From Flavobacterium sp. 5 (GTDB lineage Bacteria > Bacteroidota > Bacteroidia > Flavobacteriales > Flavobacteriaceae): a DNA stretch of 64,000 nt. Shown in pieces: positions 16,424-25,448 of the stretch. The DNA is taken from positions 62,001 to 126,000 of the forward strand of contig NZ_PHUE01000001.1 in the NCBI RefSeq assembly GCF_002813295.1. The letters are read 5' to 3'. Below the pieces are notes generated by a model. That model made no database searches and was not told the DNA's origin. It saw only the letters and a program-made list of their open reading frames with translations. The first letter of the stretch is position 1; each line of letters starts with the position of its first letter. The position numbers and the translations under genes were made by a program.

Positions 16424-16930
16424 ATGATAACAAACAGTATAGATATTGCAAACCGGCTTCGGGAGGTTTTACTTAATGGGAAGTGGATTGCAAATACCAA
16501 TTTTAAAGAGCAAATAGTAAGTATCGATTGGAAACAGGCAATTGAAAAAGTTGAGAACTTAAACACAATTGCGTTATTAACTTTTCATATAAACTATTAT
16601 CTAAAAGGATTAATACATGTGTTTAAAGGAGGGAACCTAGAAATTAGAGATAAATACAGCTTTGACCTCCCTGAAATTAAATCCGAAACAGATTGGAATA
16701 ATTTAGTAAACGAATTTGTAAGCAATGCTGAAATGTTTGCAAATGAGGTAGAAAAAATGAATAACAACATACTAAACCAACCTTTTGTTGATGAAAAATA
16801 TGGAAGCTATTTGAGAAATATTGAAGGTGTTATTGAACATAGTTACTATCATTTAGGGCAAGTTTCATTAATCAAAAAAATTATAATGCAAAGACAATCC
16901 GATAACCCTGATATCTCTACACAATTATAA
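16424..16930 (+). CDS. DinB-like / DUF1572-type protein
   Basis: A 168-residue four-helix protein of the DinB/YfiT superfamily. The spaced His residues that bind the metal are visible in LTFHINYYLKGL and in the C-terminal VIEHSYYHLGQ. DinB-like proteins include thiol-dependent transferases and detoxification proteins; the specific reaction cannot be stated. It starts 40 bp downstream of the amidohydrolase gene and may be co-transcribed with it. Confidence 0.75.
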   Translation: MITNSIDIANRLREVLLNGKWIANTNFKEQIVSIDWKQAIEKVENLNTIALLTFHINYYLKGLIHVFKGGNLEIRDKYSFDLPEIKSETDWNNLVNEFVSNAEMFANEVEKMNNNILNQPFVDEKYGSYLRNIEGVIEHSYYHLGQVSLIKKIIMQRQSDNPDISTQL

Positions 16931-17108
16931 CTTAGAATTATACTTAAAACTACTGTATTGTAAAGTCATTTACCCAGATTTCATGAAGAGCTTTTTTTGT
17001 ACGACAAATCTGTTTACATTTACAATATAACTAACTCTTTTTTTTAAGCTTAATTAGTATTAAGCCTAACATCAACTAGCTAAAACCTTATTTAAACCAT
17101 AAAAACGT

Positions 17109-18668
17109 ATGAACAAAATCAAACCAATTTTACTGCTTAGCATAGCATTATTAAGTACTAATATTTTTGCCCAATTAGCTCCCAAACAAATAGATTCTTT
17201 GGTACAAAATGCAATGGAAAAATTCAAAGTAGCAGGTGTTGCTGTACTCGTTGTTAAAGACGGGAAAATTATTCATGAAAAAGGATATGGTGTAAAATCG
17301 GTAACAACAAAGCTCCCTGTTGATGAACATACTAATTTTCAAATAGCATCTAACAGTAAAGCATTTACAACTGCTGCTTTATCTATTTTGATTGATGAAG
17401 GAAAACTGAATTGGAAAGATAAAGTAACAACATACCTGCCTGAGTTTAAAATGTACAACGACTATGTAACGGAGAATTTTTTGGTAGAAGATTTATTATG
17501 TCACAGAAGCGGATTAGGTTTAGGAGCTGGTGACCTAATGGATTTTCCTGATGGAACAGACTTTACCATCAAGGATAAACTGACCATTTTCCAACATTTT
17601 AAACCTACATCAAATTTCAGGACTCAGTTTGATTATGATAACCAACTCTACATTATAGCAGGTGAATTGATTGCAAGAGTAAGTGGTATGACTTGGGAAA
17701 AATTTATTCAATCAAGAATTCTTGACCCTTTACAAATGATTAATTCTTATTCAACTCAAGATAACATTAAAGACCTAAGCAATGTTGCTACACCACACAC
17801 AACCGAAAAAGGAACGATAAGAACCATTACTCCATTCCATGACATGATTAATGGTGCTGCAGGTGGTGTTGTATCTAATGTGGATGATATGAGTAAATGG
17901 ATAATAGCCCAGCTAAACAAAGGCAAGTACGGAGCCAATTCAGACAAGCAACTATTCAGCGAAGCAAGACAAAAAGAAATGTGGACAATCCATACTGTAA
18001 CGGATGCAAATCCTAATCCACGTTACAACCAACACTTTGCTGGCTATGGTTTGGGTTGGTTCTTAGAGGACATAAAAGGAAATCTCCAAGCATCACACAC
18101 GGGTGGCTTACCTGGAATGTTAACAAGCGTTTGCATGATTCCAGATCTAAAACTTGGAGTTGTTATTTTAACAAATACAGATAGTGGCGGCGGCGCATTA
18201 TTTAGTGCAGTACAACAAACTATTATCGACAGTTATTTAGGGCTGGATAATCATGGTTGGATCAATGAGTACGTCAAGTATATGGAATCGAATACCAGTA
18301 GTGTAGATTCATTAGTAGCAAAAACTTGGCAAACAGTAGAGGCTGCTAAAAAAACAAAAATCAATTCAGCAGATTACATAGGTATGTATGAAGATAAATG
18401 GTTTGGTAAAGTTGAAATTTTCATAAAAGAAAATCAGTTGTGGATTAAATCGCTTCGTTCACCAAAATTAAATGGTCCATTACGTTTTTATAAAGCCAAC
18501 ACCTTTGCCATTAAATGGGAATACCAAGATCTAAACTGCGATGCTTTTGCAATGTTCAGTTTAGATGAAGAAGGTAAAGCCCAAAGTATTAAAATGAAAG
18601 GTATTTCGCCAAATATAGATTTCAGTTTCGATTTTCAAGATTTGGATCTTCAAAGGATAACAAAATAA
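17109..18668 (+). CDS. Secreted serine hydrolase, class C beta-lactamase-like
   Basis: A 519-residue protein with a signal peptide (ILLLSIALLSTNIFA). The penicillin-binding/beta-lactamase fold is indicated by the SxxK motif S81-N-S-K84, a YxN-type motif in FDYDNQLY near residue 177, and HTG in ASHTGGLPG near residue 331. The last 110 residues form a separate beta-rich domain, similar to the DUF3471 tail common on such proteins. Members are usually D-aminopeptidases, esterases or cell-wall enzymes and are not antibiotic-resistance determinants by default. It stands apart from the preceding genes by 178 bp. Confidence 0.87.
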   Translation: MNKIKPILLLSIALLSTNIFAQLAPKQIDSLVQNAMEKFKVAGVAVLVVKDGKIIHEKGYGVKSVTTKLPVDEHTNFQIASNSKAFTTAALSILIDEGKLNWKDKVTTYLPEFKMYNDYVTENFLVEDLLCHRSGLGLGAGDLMDFPDGTDFTIKDKLTIFQHFKPTSNFRTQFDYDNQLYIIAGELIARVSGMTWEKFIQSRILDPLQMINSYSTQDNIKDLSNVATPHTTEKGTIRTITPFHDMINGAAGGVVSNVDDMSKWIIAQLNKGKYGANSDKQLFSEARQKEMWTIHTVTDANPNPRYNQHFAGYGLGWFLEDIKGNLQASHTGGLPGMLTSVCMIPDLKLGVVILTNTDSGGGALFSAVQQTIIDSYLGLDNHGWINEYVKYMESNTSSVDSLVAKTWQTVEAAKKTKINSADYIGMYEDKWFGKVEIFIKENQLWIKSLRSPKLNGPLRFYKANTFAIKWEYQDLNCDAFAMFSLDEEGKAQSIKMKGISPNIDFSFDFQDLDLQRITK

Positions 18669-18681
18669 AGTATAATAACAC

Positions 18682-18716
18682 AACAATAGCATAGAATTAT
18701 ACTCTGTGCTATTGTT
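18682..18716 (+). terminator. Hairpin after the serine hydrolase gene
   Basis: AACAATAGCA (18682-18691) pairs with TGCTATTGTT (18707-18716), with an extra AG/CT inside. There is no strong T-run after it, so it may be a weak terminator or an RNA-stabilising stem. Confidence 0.45.
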
Positions 18717-18887
18717 ATGTAAATTTGAATATGATTAAAACTTTGCACCTTTTATAAAAAATGATCTTAAACATTTATTTCAAATCGACGAAAATATCAT
18801 ATAATTTTACAACACTTATTTGTAATTCTATAATTATTAAAAGAAATCATGATATTAATTTTATATCTCAATATAAAACTAAAAATC

Positions 18888-19199
18888 ATGGGAAAGCAAA
18901 TGTATCATTATACTACAGTTTCGAAAGCATTGGAAGAATTAAACGAAAAAGGATTTACTATAGATTTTAATATTCAGGAATCTAAAATTATAAATAATCC
19001 AAGTGATTTCGAAATCGTTCATATATACCGTTATGAAGGAGAAACAGATCCTGGTGATGAAGCTACAGTATTTGGAATAAAATCAATTACAGGTGAAAAA
19101 GGAGTGTATGTTGCTGGCTTATCTGCTTTTACAGACAAGAGTGCAGCAATGGTTTTAAATGATTTAGCTATTAAAGGAAAAAACACCAGATTTAATTAA
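18888..19199 (+). CDS. Small conserved hypothetical protein
   Basis: A 103-residue cytoplasmic protein starting [20 protein letters not shown]. It has a helix of the [13 protein letters not shown] type, then a beta-rich [20 protein letters not shown]. Close relatives in flavobacteria have been labelled phosphoribosylpyrophosphate synthetase, but nothing in this sequence supports that; it has no PRPP-binding motif. The ATG at 18888 is preferred over one 39 bp upstream, which would add a hydrophobic, unconserved-looking leader. It is 10 bp from the topoisomerase IB gene, so the two are probably co-transcribed. Confidence 0.7.
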   Translation: MGKQMYHYTTVSKALEELNEKGFTIDFNIQESKIINNPSDFEIVHIYRYEGETDPGDEATVFGIKSITGEKGVYVAGLSAFTDKSAAMVLNDLAIKGKNTRFN

Positions 19200-19209
19200 C
19201 TCATTTGGG

Positions 19210-20280
19210 ATGGAACGCTTACAGTCTAAACTCGAAAAAATAGGTAGAGATTCTAAAGTTACTGCAAAATCTATAGGTTTGCGTTATGCAATAAATACCA
19301 ATACAGGATATTACCGTCAAAGAAAAAATGACGGTTTTATTTTTATTGATCACAATAAAAAAAGACTGCGTGATAAATTAATACTCGATAGAATTAATAA
19401 ATTAGTTATACCGCCAGCATGGGAAAAGGTATGGATTTCTCCTTATGAAAATGGACATCTTCAGGCGACTGGTATTGATACTAAAGGAAGGAAACAATAC
19501 AGATATCATTCGCAATGGAATAAAATAAGAAATCAGTCGAAATTTTATCAACTGCGTAGTTTTGCTAATGCCCTGCCTTTAATACGAAAACAAGTTGATA
19601 AAGATTTGAATCGTACTGGACTTCCATACGAAAAAGTAATGGCTTTGGTCATTAAATTAATAGAGTTAACCAACATTCGGATTGGAAATGACTCGTATAA
19701 AAAACTATATGGTTCCTTTGGTTTAACGACATTGCAAGACAAACATGTACGTTTTCAGAATTCAAAAATCTCTTTTAATTTTATAGGCAAAAAAGGAATT
19801 TCACATAAGATAAGTCTTGAAAGTAAAAAATTGGCTAATCTTATAAAAAAATGCAAAGACATTCCTGGTCAGGATTTATTTCAATATTATGATGACAACG
19901 GAAACCACCATGCCATAGGTTCTGCTGACGTTAATAATTATCTCAAAGAAATAAGCCAGGAAAGTTTTACCGCAAAAGATTTTCGCGCTTGGGCTGGAAC
20001 AGTAAATGCGCTAACTGCTTTTCAAAAACTAGCGCCTCCCGAAAATCAAACGGATTGTAAACACAAAGTCATTGAAGTTTTAGACGAAGTAGCTTCCAAA
20101 TTAGGAAATACACGTACTGTCTGCAAAAAATATTATGTGCATCCCACAGTAATTGCAACATTTGAAAAAGGATCAATTTTGAAATATAAACCTAAATCCA
20201 AAAATTCTGAATTACGACCTGAAGAAAGCACTTTGATTCAATTGTTACAAAACGAAACAATAGCAGAGGTTTATTGTTAG
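19210..20280 (+). CDS. DNA topoisomerase IB
   Basis: A 356-residue poxvirus-type topoisomerase IB that relaxes supercoils through a transient 3'-phosphotyrosyl bond. The N-terminal DNA-binding part contains FIDHNKKRLRDK and IPPAWEKVWISP. The catalytic domain has GYDxxGRKQY-like DTKGRKQYRYHSQW, RIGNDSYKKLYGSFGLTTL, KDFRAWAGTVNAL and the C-terminal KKYYVHPTVI, with the nucleophile Tyr at 308 or 309. Its stop codon at 20278-20280 directly abuts the stop codon of the opposing DUF3037 gene, with no terminator between them. Confidence 0.92.
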   Translation: MERLQSKLEKIGRDSKVTAKSIGLRYAINTNTGYYRQRKNDGFIFIDHNKKRLRDKLILDRINKLVIPPAWEKVWISPYENGHLQATGIDTKGRKQYRYHSQWNKIRNQSKFYQLRSFANALPLIRKQVDKDLNRTGLPYEKVMALVIKLIELTNIRIGNDSYKKLYGSFGLTTLQDKHVRFQNSKISFNFIGKKGISHKISLESKKLANLIKKCKDIPGQDLFQYYDDNGNHHAIGSADVNNYLKEISQESFTAKDFRAWAGTVNALTAFQKLAPPENQTDCKHKVIEVLDEVASKLGNTRTVCKKYYVHPTVIATFEKGSILKYKPKSKNSELRPEESTLIQLLQNETIAEVYC

Positions 20281-20676
20281 TTATAAAACCAACTCCTCGA
20301 ATAAACGCTGAATAGTTTTATCTAAATCATCACAAAAACCACAATGAGGTCTGGAAGTTTGTATGGCCGAACTTCGAATAGCAGTTAACCAACGAAAACG
20401 TGACGGAATATCAAATTCTCCAATAGGTCCAGCAGACTTACCTCCTTCTGCAATTTTTTGAAAAGATTCTAAATTTAGTTCTAGCTGTTCCAAATCAAAC
20501 TCTTCGGAGAACATCAACAATTTTGTTTCATTAACTGAGTAGAGCATTTTTATAAATTTTGCTTTTTTGCAAAAAAGAATAATGCCCACATTCAGGAATT
20601 CTTCTCGTTCTACCCTTGGTACCACGCGAATAACGGCATACTCATATAAGTTTCTCTCTTGCATTTTGGGCTTCAT
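20281..20676 (-). CDS. DUF3037 protein, partner of HipA-like kinase
   Basis: A 131-residue protein whose YEYAVIRVVPRVEREEFLNVGIILFC matches the start of the DUF3037 family as I remember it. The function of DUF3037 is not established, but it is commonly encoded next to HipA-like kinases. The start overlaps the end of the upstream kinase gene by 35 bp (23 bp if the internal Met at 20664 is used), which implies translational coupling. The C-terminus carries two Cys in PHCGFCDDLD. Nothing catalytic can be identified. Confidence 0.8.
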   Translation of the reverse strand: MKPKMQERNLYEYAVIRVVPRVEREEFLNVGIILFCKKAKFIKMLYSVNETKLLMFSEEFDLEQLELNLESFQKIAEGGKSAGPIGEFDIPSRFRWLTAIRSSAIQTSRPHCGFCDDLDKTIQRLFEELVL

Positions 20677-21436
20677 TTATAAAAATTTCTGAATGATTCA
20701 ATCGTGTCCATAAAAACTGGAAGTAAACGTCTCTGATTTCATCGGGAGTTTGCTCACTATCTACCCAATGGAGCCAATCTTCTGGAATATAATTAGCTAT
20801 TTCTCTTAATATATCTTCTGTAAGTAAGGCTTTAAATGCAATATCTGTCTCTTTTAATAAACTAGCTTGGGGTAATAAAACATGATCTTTTATCAGTGCA
20901 AAAGGACTTTTGGCATGTTTTTCCCAAGTATTCCAAGAATGATGAAAATAAAGAGATGCTCCATGATCTATTAACCATAATTCTTTGTGCCAAATAAGCA
21001 TATTGGTATTTCTAAAAGTACGGTCAACATTGGTAATAAAAGCATCTAACCAAACAATCTGTGAAGATAATTCAGGTGATAATTGTGTCACGACTGGATC
21101 AAAAGTGATGGCTCCCGACAAAAAATGCAATGCTAAATTTAGTCCCTGACTACCTTGTAATAAATCCTGAATCTCCTCATCACCTTCAGTTCTGCCAAAA
21201 GCTTCATCAAGATTAGCAAATACCAATTCAGGCATTTTTAACTTCAAAACTCTGGCAATTTCACCTCCTATCAATTCGGCAATTAAAGCTTTTACTCCAT
21301 GTCCAGCTCCTCTGAATTTTAAAACATATTTAAAATCATCATCGGCTTCAGCCAAAGCAGGTAGCGAACCGCCTTCCCGTAGTGGCGAAATATAGCGTGT
21401 AACATTTACAGTTCGCAATTCTAGTGGTTTTCTCAT
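20642..21436 (-). CDS. HipA-like kinase-fold protein
   Basis: A 264-residue protein, shorter than full HipA (about 440 residues) and lacking its N-terminal subdomain. Kinase features can be read: an ATP-binding Lys in YVLKFRGAGHG, helix Glu in AELIGGEIAR, a catalytic loop WLDAFITNVDRTFRNTN with the HipA-like N-x-D-R pattern, and a metal-binding Asp in WLIDHGASL. It is therefore likely to phosphorylate a protein or other substrate, but the target is unknown. It is encoded with DUF3037 in an overlapping pair. No HipB-like DNA-binding antitoxin gene is present beside it. Confidence 0.8.
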   Translation of the reverse strand: MRKPLELRTVNVTRYISPLREGGSLPALAEADDDFKYVLKFRGAGHGVKALIAELIGGEIARVLKLKMPELVFANLDEAFGRTEGDEEIQDLLQGSQGLNLALHFLSGAITFDPVVTQLSPELSSQIVWLDAFITNVDRTFRNTNMLIWHKELWLIDHGASLYFHHSWNTWEKHAKSPFALIKDHVLLPQASLLKETDIAFKALLTEDILREIANYIPEDWLHWVDSEQTPDEIRDVYFQFLWTRLNHSEIFINEAQNAREKLI

Positions 21437-21592
21437 AGCACAGTTTTAGGAACTACAAACTTACAAATTATACTAGACGAATCTATGTTTAAATAGAAAG
21501 CGTTCTCACAGAATACCAATATCCTATAAAAATAGTATTCCAAACCTCTGATTGAATTGTCTGGGAAACGGCATAATATTTCTTTAAAAACT

Positions 21593-21600
21593 TATATTTG
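21593..21600 (+). promoter_or_regulatory. -7 box of the GH42 gene
   Basis: TATATTTG matches TAnnTTTG exactly, 27 bp before the gene start. No clear -33 TTTG at the usual distance. Confidence 0.5.
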
Positions 21601-21627
21601 TAATATATACACTTATACCGATTTATT

Positions 21628-23730
21628 ATGCATTATAAATTCACTATATTATATCAACGTTACTTTCTGGCTATACTCTTCCTTTTTAGTACGTTTACAT
21701 TTGCTCAAAAATTAGAAAAATTTTTCCCTGTTAAAGATTTAACTTCTGTAGGGGTTTACTATTATCCAGAACATTGGGATCCTTCTCAATGGGAACGTGA
21801 CTTTCAAAATATGGAAAAAATGGGTTTTGAGTTTACCCATTTTGGTGAATTTGCTTGGGCTCAACTAGAACCCGAAGAAGGTAAATACGATTTTAAATGG
21901 CTTGATAAATCATTGGAACTGGCAGAAAAATATCATTTAAAAGTTATTATGTGTACTTCTACCGCTACGCCTCCTGTCTGGCTTGTTCGTAAACACCCAG
22001 AAGTTCTTGCTACCAACGAAGATGGAACCAAAATGGATCATGGTACACGTCAGCATGCTACTTTTTCAAGCAACTATTACCGCAATTATTCGATGAAAAT
22101 GATTGCAGAATTAGCAAAAAGATATGGCAACGACAAACGCATTATGGGTTGGCAACTTGACAATGAACCTATGCGCTTTCTAGATTATGGAAAAGACGCT
22201 CCATTGCGATTCCGTGATTGGTTAAAAGAAAAATACAAAACTATTACTGCACTAAATGAAGCATGGGGAAACAATTTCTGGAGCGGAACCTATAGCAGTT
22301 TTGACGAAATCAATATCCCATTACACGCAATATGGGGAATGAATCTTCACTCACAACTTGATCATTACCGATTCGCCGATAATGAAACTGCCTCCTTTTT
22401 GGACGATCAGGCCAAAGAAATTCGAAAATTTTCAAGTCCAAATCAATGGATTACTTCCAATTATGTTCCAAGATATGATGAGAGTTATATAGGAATGAGT
22501 AAAGAACTGGATTTTGTTAGTTACACCCGCTATATGGTATATGGTAGTGACCTTGGCATTGGTCCAAAAGGATATCGCGTTGGTGAATATTCACGTATTT
22601 CAATGTCTAATGATTTTTTCCGTCCATTAAAAGGTGCTTATGGCGTAATGGAATTGCAGCCCGGACAAGTAAACTGGGGTAGCATTAATCCTCAGCCATT
22701 GCCTGGAGCAATGCGTTTGTGGTTATGGCATGTTTTTGCTGGTGGAAGTAAATTTACCTGTACCTATCGTTTTCGTGCACCTTTGTATGGTTACGAGCAA
22801 TTTCATTACGGCATTGTAGGAACTGATGGTGTTACTCCAACTACTGGTGGATTGGAATTTAGCCAGTTCATCAAAGATATTAATACACTACGTAAAAAAT
22901 TCGATGCAAAAGCACAATTGCCAAAAGCCTATTTACAACGTAAAACTGGAATTTTATTCAATGCTGACAATGTGATGGGAATTGAATTAAACAAACAAAC
23001 TACTCAATGGAATACGATTGGGCACTTTACAAAATATTACAAAGCCGTAAAATCGTTTGGTGCTCCTGTAGATTTTGTTCGTGATACTACTGATTTTTCA
23101 AATTATCCTGTCCTAATTGTACCTGCTTATCAAATGATTGATAAACAAATGATTGATAAATTGACTGCTTATGCTCAAAATGGAGGAAATTTGGTATTGA
23201 GTTGCCGTACAGGAATTCAAAATCGTGAAGGACATCTTTGGGAAGCTAAATTTTATCAACCCATGTGGGAATTGATTGGTTCTGAGATTGAATCTTATGA
23301 TTTATTGATGCCACAATCTCCTGATAAAATTAAATTCGACAATCAGGAATTTGAATGGACAAGTTGGGGTGATTTATTGAAACCAAACAAAGGGACAGAA
23401 ATCTGGGGAACTTATCAAGGTGATTTCTATGCTGGAACTCCTGCTGTTATTTCTTATAAATTAGGAAAAGGAACAGTAACCTATATTGGTGTTGACTCAA
23501 AAAAAGGAGATTTGGAAAAACAAGTATTAACTAAATTGTATAAGCAACAAAACATTCCAATCGAAAATTATCCAGAAGGTATAATGGTAGAATATCGAGA
23601 TGGTTTTGGAATTGGAGTAAATTATTCTGACAAAGTGTATGAAATGAAAATCCCTGCAAATTCTGAAATTATCATTGGAACTGCATCCATGAAAACTGCA
23701 GATGTATTGGTTTGGAAATATAAAAATTAG
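21628..23730 (+). CDS. Secreted GH42 beta-galactosidase
   Basis: A 700-residue glycoside hydrolase family 42 enzyme with a signal peptide (FLAILFLFSTFTFA), so likely periplasmic or outer-membrane associated. The TIM barrel begins with GVYYYPEHWDPSQWERDF. The acid/base Glu is E180 in GWQLDNEP, and the nucleophile Glu is E342 in VMELQPGQVNW. A trimerisation-type domain follows (NYPVLIVPAYQMIDKQ) and then a short beta C-terminal domain. Family members release terminal beta-galactose or related sugars. No susCD pair or other glycosidase genes are next to it, so it is not in an obvious polysaccharide utilisation locus here. Confidence 0.92.
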   Translation: MHYKFTILYQRYFLAILFLFSTFTFAQKLEKFFPVKDLTSVGVYYYPEHWDPSQWERDFQNMEKMGFEFTHFGEFAWAQLEPEEGKYDFKWLDKSLELAEKYHLKVIMCTSTATPPVWLVRKHPEVLATNEDGTKMDHGTRQHATFSSNYYRNYSMKMIAELAKRYGNDKRIMGWQLDNEPMRFLDYGKDAPLRFRDWLKEKYKTITALNEAWGNNFWSGTYSSFDEINIPLHAIWGMNLHSQLDHYRFADNETASFLDDQAKEIRKFSSPNQWITSNYVPRYDESYIGMSKELDFVSYTRYMVYGSDLGIGPKGYRVGEYSRISMSNDFFRPLKGAYGVMELQPGQVNWGSINPQPLPGAMRLWLWHVFAGGSKFTCTYRFRAPLYGYEQFHYGIVGTDGVTPTTGGLEFSQFIKDINTLRKKFDAKAQLPKAYLQRKTGILFNADNVMGIELNKQTTQWNTIGHFTKYYKAVKSFGAPVDFVRDTTDFSNYPVLIVPAYQMIDKQMIDKLTAYAQNGGNLVLSCRTGIQNREGHLWEAKFYQPMWELIGSEIESYDLLMPQSPDKIKFDNQEFEWTSWGDLLKPNKGTEIWGTYQGDFYAGTPAVISYKLGKGTVTYIGVDSKKGDLEKQVLTKLYKQQNIPIENYPEGIMVEYRDGFGIGVNYSDKVYEMKIPANSEIIIGTASMKTADVLVWKYKN

Positions 23731-23782
23731 TGTCCTTTTTTAAATCTACTAATCATTTTCAATGCATTAACGACTATAATAT

Positions 23783-23823
23783 AAACTCCTTGTAAGTATC
23801 AATATGCCTGCAAGGAGTTTTTT
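23783..23823 (+). terminator. Terminator of the GH42 gene
   Basis: Stem AAACTCCTTG / CAAGGAGTTT with an 18-nt loop followed by TTTTTT. Confidence 0.85.
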
Positions 23824-23852
23824 AATTAGTAATCCTATTTAGAAATTAGCAT

Positions 23853-24320
23853 TTATTTTCCATATTGACTTTTTTCTATTGGTTTAAATAAAAAATTGGA
23901 TTCTTTAAATTCTAATGTCTCTTTTAAATAGAAAGGTATAGTCATATAAGTCGAAATTAATCCAGTTCCCTCTTTTAAATTTTGATTGCTTTCTAATAAA
24001 ACAAAAGGAACTCTTTTTATATCACCACCATAAGACCTATAACAAAAGTCACCTCTTAATGTATCTCCATGACGATTCCCACGAACAGCTCCTGAATCTT
24101 TTCCCAAAAGACCATATCGAATTTCATATTCTCCATAAAAAGTAGTTTTGGTAAATACCAGTGATAGAAAAGCGGTATCATCACCTTTTGAAGCCTTATA
24201 AAATTTTCTAATTGAACCGTTTTCTTTCTTGTTACAAGCATACAGCATAAAAACTACTACTACTACTACCGCCAAAAACAACCTTCTTACCAAATATTTA
24301 TTTGTTCTAATTTCCATCAA
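23853..24320 (-). CDS. Small hypothetical lipoprotein
   Basis: A 155-residue protein with a positively charged start, an all-Val hydrophobic stretch (LFLAVVVVVVFMLYAC) and the lipobox Cys at residue 29, so a lipoprotein. The mature part (about 125 residues) includes YEIRYGLLGKDSGAVRG and a beta-rich pattern, without a family I recognise. It may start at either of two adjacent Met codons. It has its own position between a strong terminator and a divergent gene, so it is monocistronic. Confidence 0.7.
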   Translation of the reverse strand: MMEIRTNKYLVRRLFLAVVVVVVFMLYACNKKENGSIRKFYKASKGDDTAFLSLVFTKTTFYGEYEIRYGLLGKDSGAVRGNRHGDTLRGDFCYRSYGGDIKRVPFVLLESNQNLKEGTGLISTYMTIPFYLKETLEFKESNFLFKPIEKSQYGK

Positions 24321-24512
24321 ATACTATTAACACAGCAAATATAAAACATCAACAAACAAGTCAAGCCATTTTTTAAAATTTTAGATAAAACTTCCTTTTA
24401 AATCCAAACCTTGAGATATTTATTTGAAGAAATGATAAAAACCCAAGCTGTAATAGTCAAAACTCTGTTAAATCCCTTGGCTATCTATGCTTTTCAATAT
24501 ATATTTACAAGT

Positions 24513-24830
24513 ATGAAGATAGCGCATAAAATAGTAATTTATTCCCTTTGCTTACTACTAACTCTTTCTTGGGTTACTGCTTCTGTTTCAAATATTATAA
24601 AAGCATCTACCGAAAAAAACATTGCTGATAAAAAAGAAGCACTGCCTGAAGGCAAATCGGAAGTCGATGAGAAAAAATTTGAAATTGTATATGATTTTCT
24701 ACCTTCATTTAGTATCCTCTTTCAAGATGTAACTGCGCCTTCACTACACTTTAGTAAAGTGGTCACTATATCACAATCTGTTTTTTTGGATCTAACAAAT
24801 CCGCCTCCTGAATTTCATTTATTTGCTTAA
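24513..24830 (+). CDS. Hypothetical membrane-anchored or secreted protein
   Basis: A 105-residue protein with one hydrophobic N-terminal segment (IVIYSLCLLLTLSWVTASV) and a polar remainder with a Lys/Glu-rich stretch. I do not recognise it. The ATG at 24513 is chosen because the signal-like segment then sits at the N-terminus; an in-frame start 102 bp upstream would add a less credible extension. It lies 68 bp upstream of another small secreted protein gene on the same strand. Confidence 0.5.
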   Translation: MKIAHKIVIYSLCLLLTLSWVTASVSNIIKASTEKNIADKKEALPEGKSEVDEKKFEIVYDFLPSFSILFQDVTAPSLHFSKVVTISQSVFLDLTNPPPEFHLFA

Positions 24831-24898
24831 AACCAACTTCCAAAACCAATTAGATTTTGGAAATTTTTATACACTTAAATTTAAATTCAAACATATAT

Positions 24899-25378
24899 AT
24901 GAAAACTATATTCACATTTGTACTAGCTTTATTTACTTCTGTTATTTTTGCTGATTCTCATATTATTATAAAACAAAATGGAGAAAAACTAGAAGTAAAT
25001 TATGTTACCACCAAAAACAATACTGTTTTTTATTTGCTTCCTGGATTCAGTACAGTAAATGAAATAAGCCTTTTTGCAATTGATAAAGTAATTGATAAAA
25101 AAACAAACAGCGTACTTATTGATAATCACAAAATAGATGTTTCTGGAAAATCAGGATATAAAAACGTTCTATTACTAGAAAATAATCAAACAAGCGGTTT
25201 ACATCAAGGAGTCGACTTAAAAACCACAATACACAAACCAAAAGGGCAAACAAAATCAGATTGGATTACAGAAGCTACAACCAGAATAAAAAAACAAGCT
25301 GCTGAACAAAGCTTTCCGTTTGTAGTAATTACAAACCAAACGGATACCAAACTAGAAGCTGTGGCATATACCTATTAG
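24899..25378 (+). CDS. Hypothetical secreted protein
   Basis: A 159-residue protein with a signal peptide (MKTIFTFVLALFTSVIFA, cut near ADS). The mature protein is short, begins HIIIKQNGEKLEVNYVT, and is beta-rich in its first half, with no family recognised. The Met at 24899 is preferred over an in-frame start 42 bp upstream because it puts the signal peptide at the N-terminus. A strong bidirectional terminator follows. Confidence 0.65.
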   Translation: MKTIFTFVLALFTSVIFADSHIIIKQNGEKLEVNYVTTKNNTVFYLLPGFSTVNEISLFAIDKVIDKKTNSVLIDNHKIDVSGKSGYKNVLLLENNQTSGLHQGVDLKTTIHKPKGQTKSDWITEATTRIKKQAAEQSFPFVVITNQTDTKLEAVAYTY

Positions 25379-25394
25379 ATAGTATTTTAAAAAT

Positions 25395-25424
25395 GAAAGA
25401 GACAAGAATTATCTTGTCTCTTTC
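25395..25424. terminator. Bidirectional terminator
   Basis: Perfect 13-bp stem GAAAGAGACAAGA / TCTTGTCTCTTTC with loop ATTA, lying between two convergent genes. It may serve both. Confidence 0.75.
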
Positions 25425-25448
25425 TTATAATCATTACATTTATAGAAA

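Noticed and set aside
17109..18668. Antibiotic-resistance beta-lactamase
   Set aside because: The class C-like fold is shared with many esterases and peptidases; the extra C-terminal domain and lack of ampR context make a resistance role unsupported.
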